44,180 nucleotides of DNA from Methanosarcina sp. UBA289. GTDB lineage: Archaea; Halobacteriota; Methanosarcinia; Methanosarcinales; Methanosarcinaceae. Shown piece after piece: positions 32,667 to 41,737 of this stretch. The notes beneath the pieces are model-generated. The model did no database searches. It saw only the letters and a program-made list of their open reading frames with translations, and had not been told where the DNA came from. The stretch spans positions 1 to 44,180 of the forward strand of contig DAKJ01000006.1 in assembly GCA_002496565.1 (NCBI GenBank). The letters run 5' to 3'. Both the position numbers and the translations under genes were made by a program. The stretch's first letter is position 1. Each line of letters starts with the position of its first letter.

Positions 32667-33488
32667 ATGCTCACCAAAAGAATAATACCATGCCTTGATG
32701 TGACCCTTGACAGAGCGGGCGGCTGTGTTGTTAAGGGGGTTGAGTTCGTGGACCTGAAAGAGGCCGGAGATCCTGTGGAACTCGCCAAGCGCTACAACCA
32801 AGAGGGCGCAGACGAGCTTGTTTTTCTGGATATTACAGCTTCGGCTCATGGTAGGGAAACCATGATCGATGTGATTGAAAGGACTGCAGATGAAGTTTTC
32901 ATTCCTCTTACCATTGGAGGGGGGATAAATTCTATCGACGCAATTCGCCAGATTCTTAGAGCTGGTGCAGATAAAGTCTCAGTTAACACCTCTGCGGTCA
33001 AGAATCCTGACTTCATCAAAGAAGCCTCAGATATATTCGGAGCTCAGTGTATTGTTACTGCGATTGACTGCAGGCGAAATACCGATGTAAAGAATAACCC
33101 CGACAAAACCATTCTTGAAATGGAGGACGGGACCCCTGCCTGGTACGAGGTAGTAATCTACGGGGGCAGGGAAGCTACAGGAATCGATGCCGTGCAGTGG
33201 GCAAAAAGGGCAGAAGGACTGGGCTCAGGAGAAATCCTGCTCACAAGCATGGATCGAGATGGAACATGTGCTGGCTATGACCTGCCAATTACAAGAAAGC
33301 TTTCTGAAGAGCTTGATGTCCCGATTATAGCCTCAGGAGGAGTTGGAAGCCCTCAACACATCTATGAGGGATTCTCAATAGGAAAAGCCGATGCCGCCCT
33401 TGCAGCAAGCATCTTCCACTTTAGGGAATACTCAATTAAAGAAGTTAAAGAATACCTCAAGGAACGTGAAATTCCCGTAAGGCTCTAA
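32667..33488 (+). CDS. hisF: Imidazole glycerol phosphate synthase subunit HisF
   Basis: Cyclase subunit that, with HisH, forms imidazole glycerol phosphate and AICAR in histidine synthesis. Seen: 273-residue TIM barrel starting MLTKRIIPCLDVTLDRAGG with the catalytic Asp of CLDV (D11), VFLDITAS near 51-58, PLTIGGGINSIDAIRQIL near 80-97, KVSVNTSAVKNP, the second catalytic Asp in VTAIDCRR, LLTSMDRDGTCAGYD, and the phosphate loop IIASGGVGSPQHIYEGF. A TATA-like CTTTTAATA lies about 30 bases before the ATG; no Shine-Dalgarno, so a short or absent leader is likely. Confidence 0.97.
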   Translation: MLTKRIIPCLDVTLDRAGGCVVKGVEFVDLKEAGDPVELAKRYNQEGADELVFLDITASAHGRETMIDVIERTADEVFIPLTIGGGINSIDAIRQILRAGADKVSVNTSAVKNPDFIKEASDIFGAQCIVTAIDCRRNTDVKNNPDKTILEMEDGTPAWYEVVIYGGREATGIDAVQWAKRAEGLGSGEILLTSMDRDGTCAGYDLPITRKLSEELDVPIIASGGVGSPQHIYEGFSIGKADAALAASIFHFREYSIKEVKEYLKEREIPVRL

Positions 33489-33616
33489 ATTCAGTAAAAA
33501 GCAGAAAAAAGGGAGTGGGAAGATAATAGAGATCTCAGAATTCTAGAAACTAATTCAAGGACTATACTAACATTGACAGGAATCTCCTCTTTTCGGTCAG
33601 GCCTTTTTAAAAAGGG

Positions 33617-33933
33617 TTGATATACGAACTGTATGATCATAATGACAGGAAAAGGGAAGGTAACGCTACTATACTCTGGCTGGTTGAGGAAATTGGAGAA
33701 CTTGCCGAAGCCATCCGCAGGGAAGAGCTAGAAAATATCGAAGGGGAGCTTGCAGATTACTTCGCCTGGATAGGGGCATTGCTAATCTTTATGGTGTGGA
33801 TCTCGAAGAAGCTTTCCTTAAAAAGTACCCTGGCATGTGTCCTAATTGCAAGCAAAAACCCTATATGCACGGAATAAGTAAAGTAAACATATTTTTCTTC
33901 GAGGAACCTGATTTTCAGAATTTGTTCCCTTGA
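33617..33933 (+). pseudogene. Broken MazG-type nucleotide pyrophosphohydrolase
   Basis: Seen: YELYDHNDRKREGNATILWL followed by VEEIGELAEAIRREELENIE and GELADYFAWIGAL, the MazG helices with the EE..E and E..D metal ligands. The frame then shifts: reading one frame over gives ANLYGVDLEEAFLKKYPGMC, then PNCKQKPYMHG, the expected end of the archaeal family, running to TGA at 33931-33933. A single missing base near 33780 (GCATTG|CTAAT) explains this. Upstream, the expected F-Q-K-L start reads F-stop-K-G-L, so the N-terminus is damaged as well. Two independent lesions argue for a decaying gene rather than a sequencing slip. Confidence 0.75.
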
Positions 33934-34071
33934 TCTTAATTGTCCTGTTTTTATCTTTCCGGAGATTTTTATATACATTCCTAGATATCTTGAGATACTT
34001 TTTTATTTCTTCGAGGCAATATCTTATGCGGAATTCTTATTTGGATTCTTTATTTATCTGGGGGAATATAT

Positions 34072-34470
34072 ATGTCAGCCGAAACCATGGAACTTCTTGA
34101 GGGGTTGCAGCTGAAGATTCTTAACAACACTGGCGAGGATCTAGTGCTTCAAGCTCAGAAAATTGAGAAAGGGAAATATAAAAAAGGCCGCCAGGCTCCT
34201 GCTAAAATCGAGTCTTATGAGGAAAAAAGTTTTGAGCTCGTTGCTTGTGAAGGGAGCTGCGAAGGTGGAGTGGATATTGAGGGTTGGGTCAAGTATGGGA
34301 TAGGATGTACGGAGGGGTACTGTAAGATACACTTCAAATATGTAGGAAAAACAGACAAACTAGGCTACTCCTGTGAATGCCACATGCACGATGGAAAGAT
34401 GCTCTGCGATGCTTCAAAGGATGAGAAAACCGGGAGGACCGTGAGCTGGATAATAGGGCCAAAGGTATAA
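34072..34470 (+). CDS. Small cysteine-rich protein, possibly of aegerolysin-like fold
   Basis: 132 residues, no signal peptide. Seen: a beginning LQLKILNNTGEDLVLQAQKI, then GKYKKGRQAPAKIESYEEKS, GWVKYGIG and IHFKYVGKTDKLGYSC, and eight cysteines (CEGSC, CTEGYC, CECHMHDGKMLC). The order NNTG..L.L, G.....P..I......F, G.V.Y.IG, I.F.YVG...Y resembles the beta-sandwich aegerolysin/ET79 toxin-like family of about the same length; this is a pattern judgement and not a proven homology. GGGGGA seven bases before ATG is a strong ribosome-binding site. It stands alone between the mazG relic and a convergent gene. Confidence 0.6.
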   Translation: MSAETMELLEGLQLKILNNTGEDLVLQAQKIEKGKYKKGRQAPAKIESYEEKSFELVACEGSCEGGVDIEGWVKYGIGCTEGYCKIHFKYVGKTDKLGYSCECHMHDGKMLCDASKDEKTGRTVSWIIGPKV

Positions 34471-34652
34471 ACCCAAAAGAAATACTTATTTGACTTGCCC
34501 GATAACACTTTCAATTCATAGCTTCTTTTTTATTTTGGCTATGCTACAATCCCTGGTTGTAACTTAATATTTTCTAGCAGAGCAAACAAAAACGCTCTGC
34601 TAGTATACTCAATAACGCCCAGTAATCTATTATTAGTCGTCAGTAGAACCGA

Positions 34653-35507
34653 TTATATAAAATTTTTCAAATAGCTTTCGAAGTCTGTAGAAAAATAGAC
34701 CGGATTAGATATCTCATTTTTAGTTTTTCCTTCAATAACTGCTTTTGTCATAAGTGCAAGATTTTTTGCCCCATCTTTTGAGAACCCTGTCTGTATCAGT
34801 GTACTTTCCCATTCTTCAGGTAGCACCTGCTGTAAAATGACATTTCTATTTAATACCTCTCCAAATATCTTTGCTATATCTAAAGAACTGTAAGCGTGGG
34901 GTCCGGTTATCTCATATATTCTTTCTTTTGGGATTTTACAAACTATTACCTCTGACAAAAATTCTGCAACATCGGAAGGAGCAATCATAGGCACCTTCAT
35001 CTCAGGTGGGAAAAAAGTTGGCAGTATTCCATGTTCCTTAATCAATTCTAAATATCCAAGCCAGTTACTAAAATAATAAGAAGGTCGGACAAAAACCTGT
35101 TCGATTTCAAGGTCAGAAAATGCGTGTTCCAGCATATAAGATGCCATCAGATTACCTGTTCCAGATTCATGCTGTGCCCCATTAGATGACAAACCAACAA
35201 TTTTAGTGATGCCGGATGCTAAAATAGCCTCTCTATAATTATTTAAAATCGTTTTAGTTTCGCTTATAAAATCTTGAGATTCAGGATTTTCAGGTGTTAA
35301 TAGAAAAGCTGAACTTCCTCCTTGAAAGGCTTTTTTTAAGGCTTCTACATCAAAATAATCTGCAATACTAACCTCAACACCCTTACTTCTCAATCTCTCT
35401 GCTTTAGAACCATTTCGAACAACAGCTCTTACGGATTGACCTCTCTTTATAAGATTATCAACAAGCATTGAGCCTATCTGTCCTGTTGCTCCTAATATTA
35501 TATCCAT
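34653..35507 (-). CDS. NmrA-like NAD(P)-binding oxidoreductase or regulator
   Basis: 284 residues. Seen: the nucleotide-binding start MDIILGATGQIGSMLVDNLI with the GATGQIG loop, RAVVRNGSKAERLRSKGVEV, AFLLTPENPESQD, VGLSSNGAQHESG, FVRPSYYFSNWLGYL, PMIAPSDVAEFLSEV and ERIYEITGPHAYS. This is the atypical SDR (NmrA/TMR/QorB-like) pattern, in which the usual YxxxK pair is absent. Such proteins act as quinone reductases or NADP sensors; the substrate here is unknown. It is convergent with the Cys-rich gene and divergent from the U32 gene, with its own promoter region. Confidence 0.85.
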   Translation of the reverse strand: MDIILGATGQIGSMLVDNLIKRGQSVRAVVRNGSKAERLRSKGVEVSIADYFDVEALKKAFQGGSSAFLLTPENPESQDFISETKTILNNYREAILASGITKIVGLSSNGAQHESGTGNLMASYMLEHAFSDLEIEQVFVRPSYYFSNWLGYLELIKEHGILPTFFPPEMKVPMIAPSDVAEFLSEVIVCKIPKERIYEITGPHAYSSLDIAKIFGEVLNRNVILQQVLPEEWESTLIQTGFSKDGAKNLALMTKAVIEGKTKNEISNPVYFSTDFESYLKNFI

Positions 35508-35870
35508 TTTATAATCCCATCCATATAACTAATTTGAATTAAATTCAGTATTATTAACCCAATAACGGAAAGTCTGTTAGATATCCCTTAAATTTATAAG
35601 TCATTAATGATGGCTTCACTGTTTTAAAAGATTATTTGCTTATAAGCTATTGGGTTATTTTCACACTATTCAGTTATTCCATGCAAGAAAATTATAGAGA
35701 TACATGTAGATACGCTGTAGGTACACAGTAAAATTTCCTTATAAAGCCTCTCAACTTGCTATAATAGGAATTGCTATGCTGTAATTCTTTCTTATAATCT
35801 CAGTTTCAGGTTTCCAGGAAATAGAGAGGATGCCAAAGTTTAATAAAGTGCAGGCTCTCTAATTCCATCG
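35508..35870. other. Divergent promoter region between the NmrA-like and U32 genes
   Basis: About 360 bases, AT-rich. It contains AT-rich, TATA-like stretches (for example CTTATAAAG near 35739) and the short near-repeat TTATTGGG. No ORF, RNA gene or long repeat seen. Confidence 0.4.
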
Positions 35871-38426
35871 ATGAAGCCTGAAAAACCGGAACTGCTTGCC
35901 CCGGCAGGTGGTATGGAAGCTTTTGTTGCGGCCGTAGAAAATGGGGCGGATGCTGTGTACCTCGGAGCCCGGGCTTTCAGTGCTCGAAGGTATGCCTCAA
36001 ACTTTTCAGAGGAAGAACTTGAAGAAGCCATCGATTATGCTCATCTAAGAGGCGTGAAGGTATACGTAACCGTAAATACATTACTTAAGGAAAAAGAAGT
36101 AGAAAACGCCCTTAAACTGCTTTCCTGGCTGAGACAAATCGGAACTGACGCAATCATAATTCAAGATCTCGGGCTTATCTCCCTTGCAAGAAAATATCTG
36201 CCTGATCTTCCGCTGCATGCGAGCACACAAATGACTTTGCATAATAGCGAAGGGGTCGAATTTGTAAAAAAACTGGGAATAGAGAGGGTTGTGCTCTCAA
36301 GGGAGTGCTCGCTTGAAGAGATTGAACAAATGAGAAAGAAAACCGGGACTGAAATCGAGGTTTTCATACATGGGGCTCTCTGCATTTCTTATTCCGGCCA
36401 GTGTCTCCTGAGCAGCCTTATAGGGGGAAGGAGCGGAAATCGTGGGTTCTGTGCCCAGCCGTGCCGCAAAAAATACAGGCTATACTGCGAAGGAAAACTT
36501 ATCAAAACAACCGGAAGCTACCTTTTAAGCCCGAAAGACCTTAACACGACTTCAGGACTGGGGGCCCTTATAGAAGCCGGGATTGAATCTTTTAAAATCG
36601 AAGGCCGGATGAAAAGGCCTGAGTATGTTGCAGGCGTTGTAAGGATTTACCGCCGCCTGATTGACAGGTATATTGAAAACCCTGCAGAGTATTACGTTTC
36701 CGAAGAAGAGCAGGAAACCCTCACTCAACTATTTAACAGGGGTTTTACTCAGGGTTACTTTTTTAAAAACCCGCGCTGGGAGCTCATGAGCCGGGAGAAC
36801 CCTCACAACCGTGGAGTTCCGGCAGGTACGGTTATAGGATATGACAGGCGTTCAACCCGTATCCGGGTAAAACTTTCAAAGCCTCTTCGCCTGGGAGACG
36901 GGATAATGGTTGAAAATGCAGAGACCAGGCCCGAAGATAAAGGAAAAATCATATCCTCAATGTATACAGGAAAGGGCCAAGTATACAGTGCAGGACCGGG
37001 AGATATGGTAGAAATTCCCTTCGATTCAAGAGCACCTTCAGGAAGCACGGTGTACAGAACACATGACAAAAAGCTTATGGATTCCCTCAAAAAAGAAAGC
37101 GAGTCCGGAAGCCTGAGGCCTAAAATCCCTGTATTTATCATTGCAATTATTGCACCGGGAAGGCCGATAAGGCTTGAAGTAAAAGACAGAGATTCAAACG
37201 CAGTAGCAATTGAGTCCGAATATCTGGTTGAGAAAGCCAAAAAACAGCCTACTTCAAAGTCTCAAATCGAAAAACAACTTTCAAAACTTGGAAACACAAT
37301 TTTTGAGGCTGCTGAACTTCATGTCACTGTGGATGGGGATATTTTTGTTCCTATGGGACAGTTGAATGAGCTGAGGACAAAAGCAATAGAGCAGCTTGAA
37401 AACCTGCGTATTTTCAGGTGGAAGCGAAAGCCTCTTGATACTCAACAATTCTTCGAATCTGAAGAAAAGGAATCTAGAGAGAAGGCAGGACAGGAAACCG
37501 AAAAAACTATTCTAGAGAGCCTTCCTATACGTCCTATGCTCTCGGTTTCCGTTTATTCCCTTGAAGGGCTTGAAGGGGCGCTTGCAGGCGGGGCCGATAG
37601 AATATATTTTGGAGAAGGACTTTTCAGAAGACCGGAAACATCAGGAAAAAAAGAGAGCCCGGCAAAAAGGCCTGAAGCCGTTTTTGAAAATGCTGTTGCG
37701 GAGGCGCAAAAGGCAGGGAAGAAAATCTATTTCATTACTCCAAAGCTTGTTAAAGATTCTAGAATGGAGTCTGTAGAAAAAATCTTCTCTCGGGTAAGAG
37801 AAACGGAAGCTGACGGAGTCCTTGTTTCAAACCTGGGAACTATGGGCCTCGCAAAAGCCGGAAAAATCCCTTTTATCGTGGACAGTCCTCTGAACATCTT
37901 TAACAGCCATACTTTTGCCCTTCTTTTGCAGGAAGGGGCTCAGATGGCGGTAATTTCTCCGGAGCTGACCCTTGAGGAATTAAAAAGTGTTGCATCTCAC
38001 GGGCCTGCAGAGTGTATTGTTTACGGCAGGCTTGAACTCATAGAATCCGAACACTGCCTTACAGGCGGGCTGCTCGGGAACAATAAAGGGCAATGTAGTG
38101 CCCCCTGCAGGTCAGGAAAGTTTAAATTGGTAGACGAGAAAAACTATGAGTTTCCCCTGCTTATGGACTATGAATGCAGGATGCATCTACTTAACTCTAG
38201 ATCGCTCTGCATGCTTGAATACGTTCCTGAAATCCTTGAAAGTGGAGTTTCAAGTCTGAGGATCGAAACTCTGGGAATGGAAAATCCAGACGAGATTCGA
38301 AAGGTAACTCGGGCGTACAGGAAAGCGATTGATATTTACCTTGAATCTGGAAAAAAAGGTAAGGACAACTGCGAAAAGCTTGGAAAAGGTTTTACTACAG
38401 GACACTATTTTAGGGGTGTCCAGTAA
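35871..38426 (+). CDS. Peptidase U32 family protein (two-part, RlhA/YdcP-like)
   Basis: 851 residues. Seen: KPELLAPAGGMEAFVAAVEN then GADAVYLGARAFSARRYASN at the start of a TIM-barrel-like domain; the U32 signature FKIEGRMKRPEYVAGVVRIY near 242; cysteine cluster ALCISYSGQCLLSSLIGGRS, RGFCAQPCRKKY; a middle beta domain; and a degenerate second barrel (LSVSVYSLEGLEGALAGGAD, DRIYFGEG) with its own cluster (EHCLTGGLLGNNKGQCSAPC) and DYECRMHLLNSRSLC. Known: U32 proteins such as RlhA and TrhP hydroxylate RNA using prephenate and an iron-sulfur cluster, and others were called collagenases. An RNA-modification role is thus likelier than proteolysis, by inference. The ATG is not preceded by a clear ribosome-binding site. 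Confidence 0.9.
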   Translation: MKPEKPELLAPAGGMEAFVAAVENGADAVYLGARAFSARRYASNFSEEELEEAIDYAHLRGVKVYVTVNTLLKEKEVENALKLLSWLRQIGTDAIIIQDLGLISLARKYLPDLPLHASTQMTLHNSEGVEFVKKLGIERVVLSRECSLEEIEQMRKKTGTEIEVFIHGALCISYSGQCLLSSLIGGRSGNRGFCAQPCRKKYRLYCEGKLIKTTGSYLLSPKDLNTTSGLGALIEAGIESFKIEGRMKRPEYVAGVVRIYRRLIDRYIENPAEYYVSEEEQETLTQLFNRGFTQGYFFKNPRWELMSRENPHNRGVPAGTVIGYDRRSTRIRVKLSKPLRLGDGIMVENAETRPEDKGKIISSMYTGKGQVYSAGPGDMVEIPFDSRAPSGSTVYRTHDKKLMDSLKKESESGSLRPKIPVFIIAIIAPGRPIRLEVKDRDSNAVAIESEYLVEKAKKQPTSKSQIEKQLSKLGNTIFEAAELHVTVDGDIFVPMGQLNELRTKAIEQLENLRIFRWKRKPLDTQQFFESEEKESREKAGQETEKTILESLPIRPMLSVSVYSLEGLEGALAGGADRIYFGEGLFRRPETSGKKESPAKRPEAVFENAVAEAQKAGKKIYFITPKLVKDSRMESVEKIFSRVRETEADGVLVSNLGTMGLAKAGKIPFIVDSPLNIFNSHTFALLLQEGAQMAVISPELTLEELKSVASHGPAECIVYGRLELIESEHCLTGGLLGNNKGQCSAPCRSGKFKLVDEKNYEFPLLMDYECRMHLLNSRSLCMLEYVPEILESGVSSLRIETLGMENPDEIRKVTRAYRKAIDIYLESGKKGKDNCEKLGKGFTTGHYFRGVQ

Positions 38427-38469
38427 AAGCCGGAAGTGCCAGGAATGTGGATTAGAAGGTGAAAATAAT

Positions 38470-38928
38470 ATGGAAAACCTGGAGAAAATGAAGGTTTCTG
38501 AAAACAGAGGCCCCAAAATCTTTCTTTCCGGATCTATCCGTGGGGGGAGGCAACTGCTTGATACATACAGGTTTATGTTTGATATCTTGAAAGAAGCAGG
38601 GTCGGAAGTCCTCAGCTGGCACGTTGCAGATCCTGAGCTGGAAAAAACCGAAATGACAATGACAGAGGAAGAGATTTACATAAGGGACATGAATTTGCTT
38701 GTAAAAAGCGATGCTCTGATTGCAGAAGTTACGGTGCCATCCATTGGCGTGGGTTATGAAATCTGTAGGGCGCTTGTCCAGGAAATTCCCGTTCTCTGCC
38801 TTTACAGCCCAAATGCAATAGTTTCAGCAATGGTATTGGGAAATCCAGACCCTTTACTTGAGGCAAGAGCTTATTCGGACAAAGCCTCACTCAAAAAAAT
38901 TATTACTGAGTTTCTCAGGGCTCTATGA
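38470..38928 (+). CDS. Nucleoside 2-deoxyribosyltransferase-like protein (DNPH1/Rcl type)
   Basis: 152 residues. Seen: KIFLSGSIRGGRQLLDTYRF at about 15-34 (phosphate-binding loop), SWHVADPE near 55, RDMNLLVKSDALIAEVTVPS then IGVGYEICRAL, with the DALIAE.T.PS.GVG.E signature whose glutamate is the nucleophile in this family. Known: DNPH1 hydrolyses deoxynucleoside 5'-monophosphates at the N-glycosidic bond, a nucleotide-sanitation role. Start: GGTGA lies seven bases before the ATG at 38470; the longer open frame runs through the end of the U32 gene. It follows the U32 gene by 43 bases and is probably cotranscribed. Confidence 0.85.
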   Translation: MENLEKMKVSENRGPKIFLSGSIRGGRQLLDTYRFMFDILKEAGSEVLSWHVADPELEKTEMTMTEEEIYIRDMNLLVKSDALIAEVTVPSIGVGYEICRALVQEIPVLCLYSPNAIVSAMVLGNPDPLLEARAYSDKASLKKIITEFLRAL

Positions 38929-39075
38929 GTAAAAAGCCTGAAATTTTTTCCCTTTTTTTGCAAAAAAAGTCTTCGGACGTCCTGCTCAAGTCTGATATAT
39001 AATCTTTCATAGCTCGAAGCTGTATTCTAAAACTCAGTGATAATTATAAATAAGTTGAGCCCCTATGTATGATTT

Positions 39076-39333
39076 ATGGTAGTTGGAATTATAGAAGTTT
39101 TAGTATTGATTCTGGCAATCATAGTGGCCTTTGTCCTGTATAAAGTACTTAAGACCGCAACCAGCCTTGCAATAAACGCAGTACTCGGGGTCTTAGTCCT
39201 TATGGCGGCAAAACTTTTGCTCGGACTTGAAATCGCAATTACCTGGGTAGCAGTTCTTATCTGCGCAATAGGGGGCATTTTCGGAGCGCTTGTTATAATT
39301 GTGCTGAATTATCTGAAAATAGCTTTCGTATAA
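39076..39333 (+). CDS. BofA-like small membrane protein
   Basis: 85 residues. Seen: three hydrophobic segments (IIEVLVLILAIIVAFVLYKV, LAINAVLGVLVLMAAKLLLG, AVLICAIGGIFGALVIIVLN) with the ALxINAVLGVL-type centre typical of the pro-sigma-K processing inhibitor BofA family, which also has archaeal members. Archaea lack sigma-K, so the archaeal function is unknown. The start ATG has no clear ribosome-binding site. It lies between convergent neighbours. Confidence 0.75.
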   Translation: MVVGIIEVLVLILAIIVAFVLYKVLKTATSLAINAVLGVLVLMAAKLLLGLEIAITWVAVLICAIGGIFGALVIIVLNYLKIAFV

Positions 39334-39423
39334 CAGTAAATAACAGCATAGTTTCATGAAATATTGAAAGTTATGGGAAGAATTTTTGATAAAACTTTTT
39401 TCTAAAAAGTTTTCAGAAGATCT

Positions 39424-40104
39424 TCATGGTTTCTGAAAGACTCCTTTTATCAGATGTCTCCTGTAAACTTTCCCTTTGAATATTTTTTCTTTTATTGCAT
39501 CTTCCAATTCTATAATTTCGAATTCCTTAAAAACTTCCCTGATCTCTTCTTTAGTAAAATAGTGGTAGATTATTCCATTTTGTCGGGCAAAAGTCTTCTC
39601 TTCAAAAGGGATTGAGGCTTCTCCTCCGCAGCGCATATCCTCATAGCCGAAGGCCTCAAAGAAGAAAAGACCACCCTTTCGGAGTGTTTGACTGAATTCT
39701 TTAACAGCGGATTCCCTTTCTTCTTTGAAGAGGTGCTGGAGTACCCCGTAACAGAGAATTCCATCAAAAGTCTGGGCTTTAAATGGAAGATCCGAAATAC
39801 TTGCCCCAAGGTGCTCAGCAAACCTTCCACTCCTTGCAAGCTGAACTCTGGAACCATTAAGAGCCGTTAATGAAATGTCAATTCCTACTGCGTTGTAATG
39901 CCTTGCGAGTTCTCCAAGGTATCTGCCATTTCCCGAGCCTGCATCAAGAATCCTGGACCCCGGAAGAAGATAGGCCTGTATATCCCGAATAGGAGCAGGC
40001 CCACCCCATTTCAGATGGGAGTATTCTTTGTCCCAGGCAAGGAAATGAATCTTCGAGGGACCTGCCTGTGAACCTGCGAGATTATGAGTATCCGAATTAT
40101 CCAT
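39424..40104 (-). CDS. Class I SAM-dependent methyltransferase
   Basis: 226 residues. Seen: FLAWDKEYSHLKWGGPAPIR at about 27-46, the SAM-binding LPGSRILDAGSGNGRYLGEL near 53-72, NAVGIDIS near 77-84, ISDLPFKAQTFDGILCYGVL then QHLFKEERESAV, KGGLFFFEAFGYEDMRCGGE and YHYFTKEEIREVFKEFEIIE. This is the common class I fold of methyltransferase domains acting on small molecules or tRNA; the substrate cannot be assigned. It starts 19 bases after the lysS stop and is likely cotranscribed with it, which could hint at a tRNA- or translation-related role. Confidence 0.85.
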   Translation of the reverse strand: MDNSDTHNLAGSQAGPSKIHFLAWDKEYSHLKWGGPAPIRDIQAYLLPGSRILDAGSGNGRYLGELARHYNAVGIDISLTALNGSRVQLARSGRFAEHLGASISDLPFKAQTFDGILCYGVLQHLFKEERESAVKEFSQTLRKGGLFFFEAFGYEDMRCGGEASIPFEEKTFARQNGIIYHYFTKEEIREVFKEFEIIELEDAIKEKIFKGKVYRRHLIKGVFQKP

Positions 40105-40123
40105 TTTTGCGATTCATCCGTGT

Positions 40124-41737
40124 TTATGACTGTTTTTCAGGGCTGTAATTTGAAGCTTCTTCGAACCTTTCTACCAGGAATTCCTTCTCAAATGAAGATA
40201 AGAACCATCCGGCTTTAGGGCCCGAGCTTTGTCCGAGTAATGAAATGTAAATTGCTTTGAAAAGCTCCTTAGGATCAACCTGCGGAGAGGGAATATTCAA
40301 CTTTTCCGCAATCCGTCTATTTAGTTCGGAACCCTCGTCCTTTGCAGAATAGACAAGCATATGGTATTCTTCTCCACTGATTTCGCCTCTGGACTCAATA
40401 AGGGCTGCAAAGGCTGAAAGAAAGGCTTTCTGAAGTTCGGATAGGGTTACCGCTTGCACAGGCACCTTTTCTTTCACTTTAAACTTGGCAAAGGGCGGAG
40501 CATAGAGTTCGAGCCATTTAGAAACGTTATCTACCAGTTCTTTTATACACTTTTCATCCTTAGTTGAAAAGCCTGAACGTTTCACTATTTTCAGGATTTG
40601 ATCAAAATCTCCCCTTGCTACCTGATAGATAGTCACCATCTGCTTGAAAGGAATTTCAGACTGGCAGATCCCTGTTGCCCTGGAAAGTTCATACACTCTT
40701 TTCTGAAATGTACCGAGCAAAGGATCATTTTCCCTGAACTGCGTCCTAAGTCGTTCGTATTCGTCCACAAGAGTGAGAAGAGGCTGTCCAGGATCAAACT
40801 GAATGTGTTTTTCAGGTTTTGTGCGGATGATCAGGTAACGAAGAACTTCAGGAGGCACGACTTCCAGCATGTCCGAAATCGAGACAACGACCCCTGTAGA
40901 AGAAGACATTGCTCCCTGTTTTCCAAGCATTATCCACTCATAAACAATAGGATACGGAGGTTCGTGCCCGAAAATTTCTTTTACTATTCTCTTTCCGGTA
41001 TCGTAAGAACCGCCTCTTGAAGCATGGTCTTTTCCGAAAGGCTCAACTGTCACTTCTAAAACCGACCAGCGAGCAGGCCAGTCCACGCGCCAGGTAAGTT
41101 TCCCTCCCCCTGCCATAGGCACGGTTCCGGAGTGTCCGCATGCACAGACATAGTCTACGGTTTCAGCTTCCAGACCAAAGCCCGTAACCTTCGTGGTTGT
41201 GATCTTTCCGCATTGATTACATCTGGGATTGAAAGGACTCCAATCCGGAGCTACGGTTTTCCCCGAGACTTCTTCGAGGATTTTCGCAATCTCGTCTCTT
41301 TTAACAAGGGCGGTTTTTATTGCTTCGGTGTATTTTCCTGTCCTGTACATCTCGTCTGCCCTGTAAACCCGAGGATTGATACCCAGGCGTCTGAGGGCTT
41401 CCAGGAAAGGTTTCAGGAAATGCTCGGCATAGTTTGCGCATTTTCCGCAGGGACAGGGAACTTCGGATATGGGTTTTCCCACATGTTCGGCATAACTCTC
41501 GGGAAGGAATGGGTAAACCTTGCGCAGGGGATCATAATTGTCGGCAATATAAATAAAATCTGCATCTGCCCCCTTATCAATTAGAGCTCTATATGCAGCA
41601 TCGGCAGTCACGACTTCTCTCATGTTACCTATATGAATATGCCCCGAAGGAGTTATGCCTGTGGCAACAAGATGTTTGCCGTTGTTTTTTAGCACTTCTT
41701 CGGCTATGACGTCTGCCCAGTGAACTGTGTCAGCCAT
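40124..41737 (-). CDS. lysS: Lysyl-tRNA synthetase, class I
   Basis: Class I LysRS of archaea and some bacteria; Methanosarcina also carries a class II enzyme, and the two together have been discussed in connection with tRNA-Pyl. Seen: 537 residues; the HIGH-type ATGITPSGHIHIGNM near 25-39; zinc-like cysteines CPCGKCANYAEHF and CNQCGK...CACGHSG; the KMSKS-type loop GKQGAMSSSTGVVVS near 280-294; and an all-helical C-terminal anticodon domain. Start: the frame's upstream GTG is part of the GGTGAG ribosome-binding site, so the ATG at 41737 (MADTVHWADV) is chosen. Presence near mtbB is of interest but they are not one operon. Confidence 0.96.
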   Translation of the reverse strand: MADTVHWADVIAEEVLKNNGKHLVATGITPSGHIHIGNMREVVTADAAYRALIDKGADADFIYIADNYDPLRKVYPFLPESYAEHVGKPISEVPCPCGKCANYAEHFLKPFLEALRRLGINPRVYRADEMYRTGKYTEAIKTALVKRDEIAKILEEVSGKTVAPDWSPFNPRCNQCGKITTTKVTGFGLEAETVDYVCACGHSGTVPMAGGGKLTWRVDWPARWSVLEVTVEPFGKDHASRGGSYDTGKRIVKEIFGHEPPYPIVYEWIMLGKQGAMSSSTGVVVSISDMLEVVPPEVLRYLIIRTKPEKHIQFDPGQPLLTLVDEYERLRTQFRENDPLLGTFQKRVYELSRATGICQSEIPFKQMVTIYQVARGDFDQILKIVKRSGFSTKDEKCIKELVDNVSKWLELYAPPFAKFKVKEKVPVQAVTLSELQKAFLSAFAALIESRGEISGEEYHMLVYSAKDEGSELNRRIAEKLNIPSPQVDPKELFKAIYISLLGQSSGPKAGWFLSSFEKEFLVERFEEASNYSPEKQS

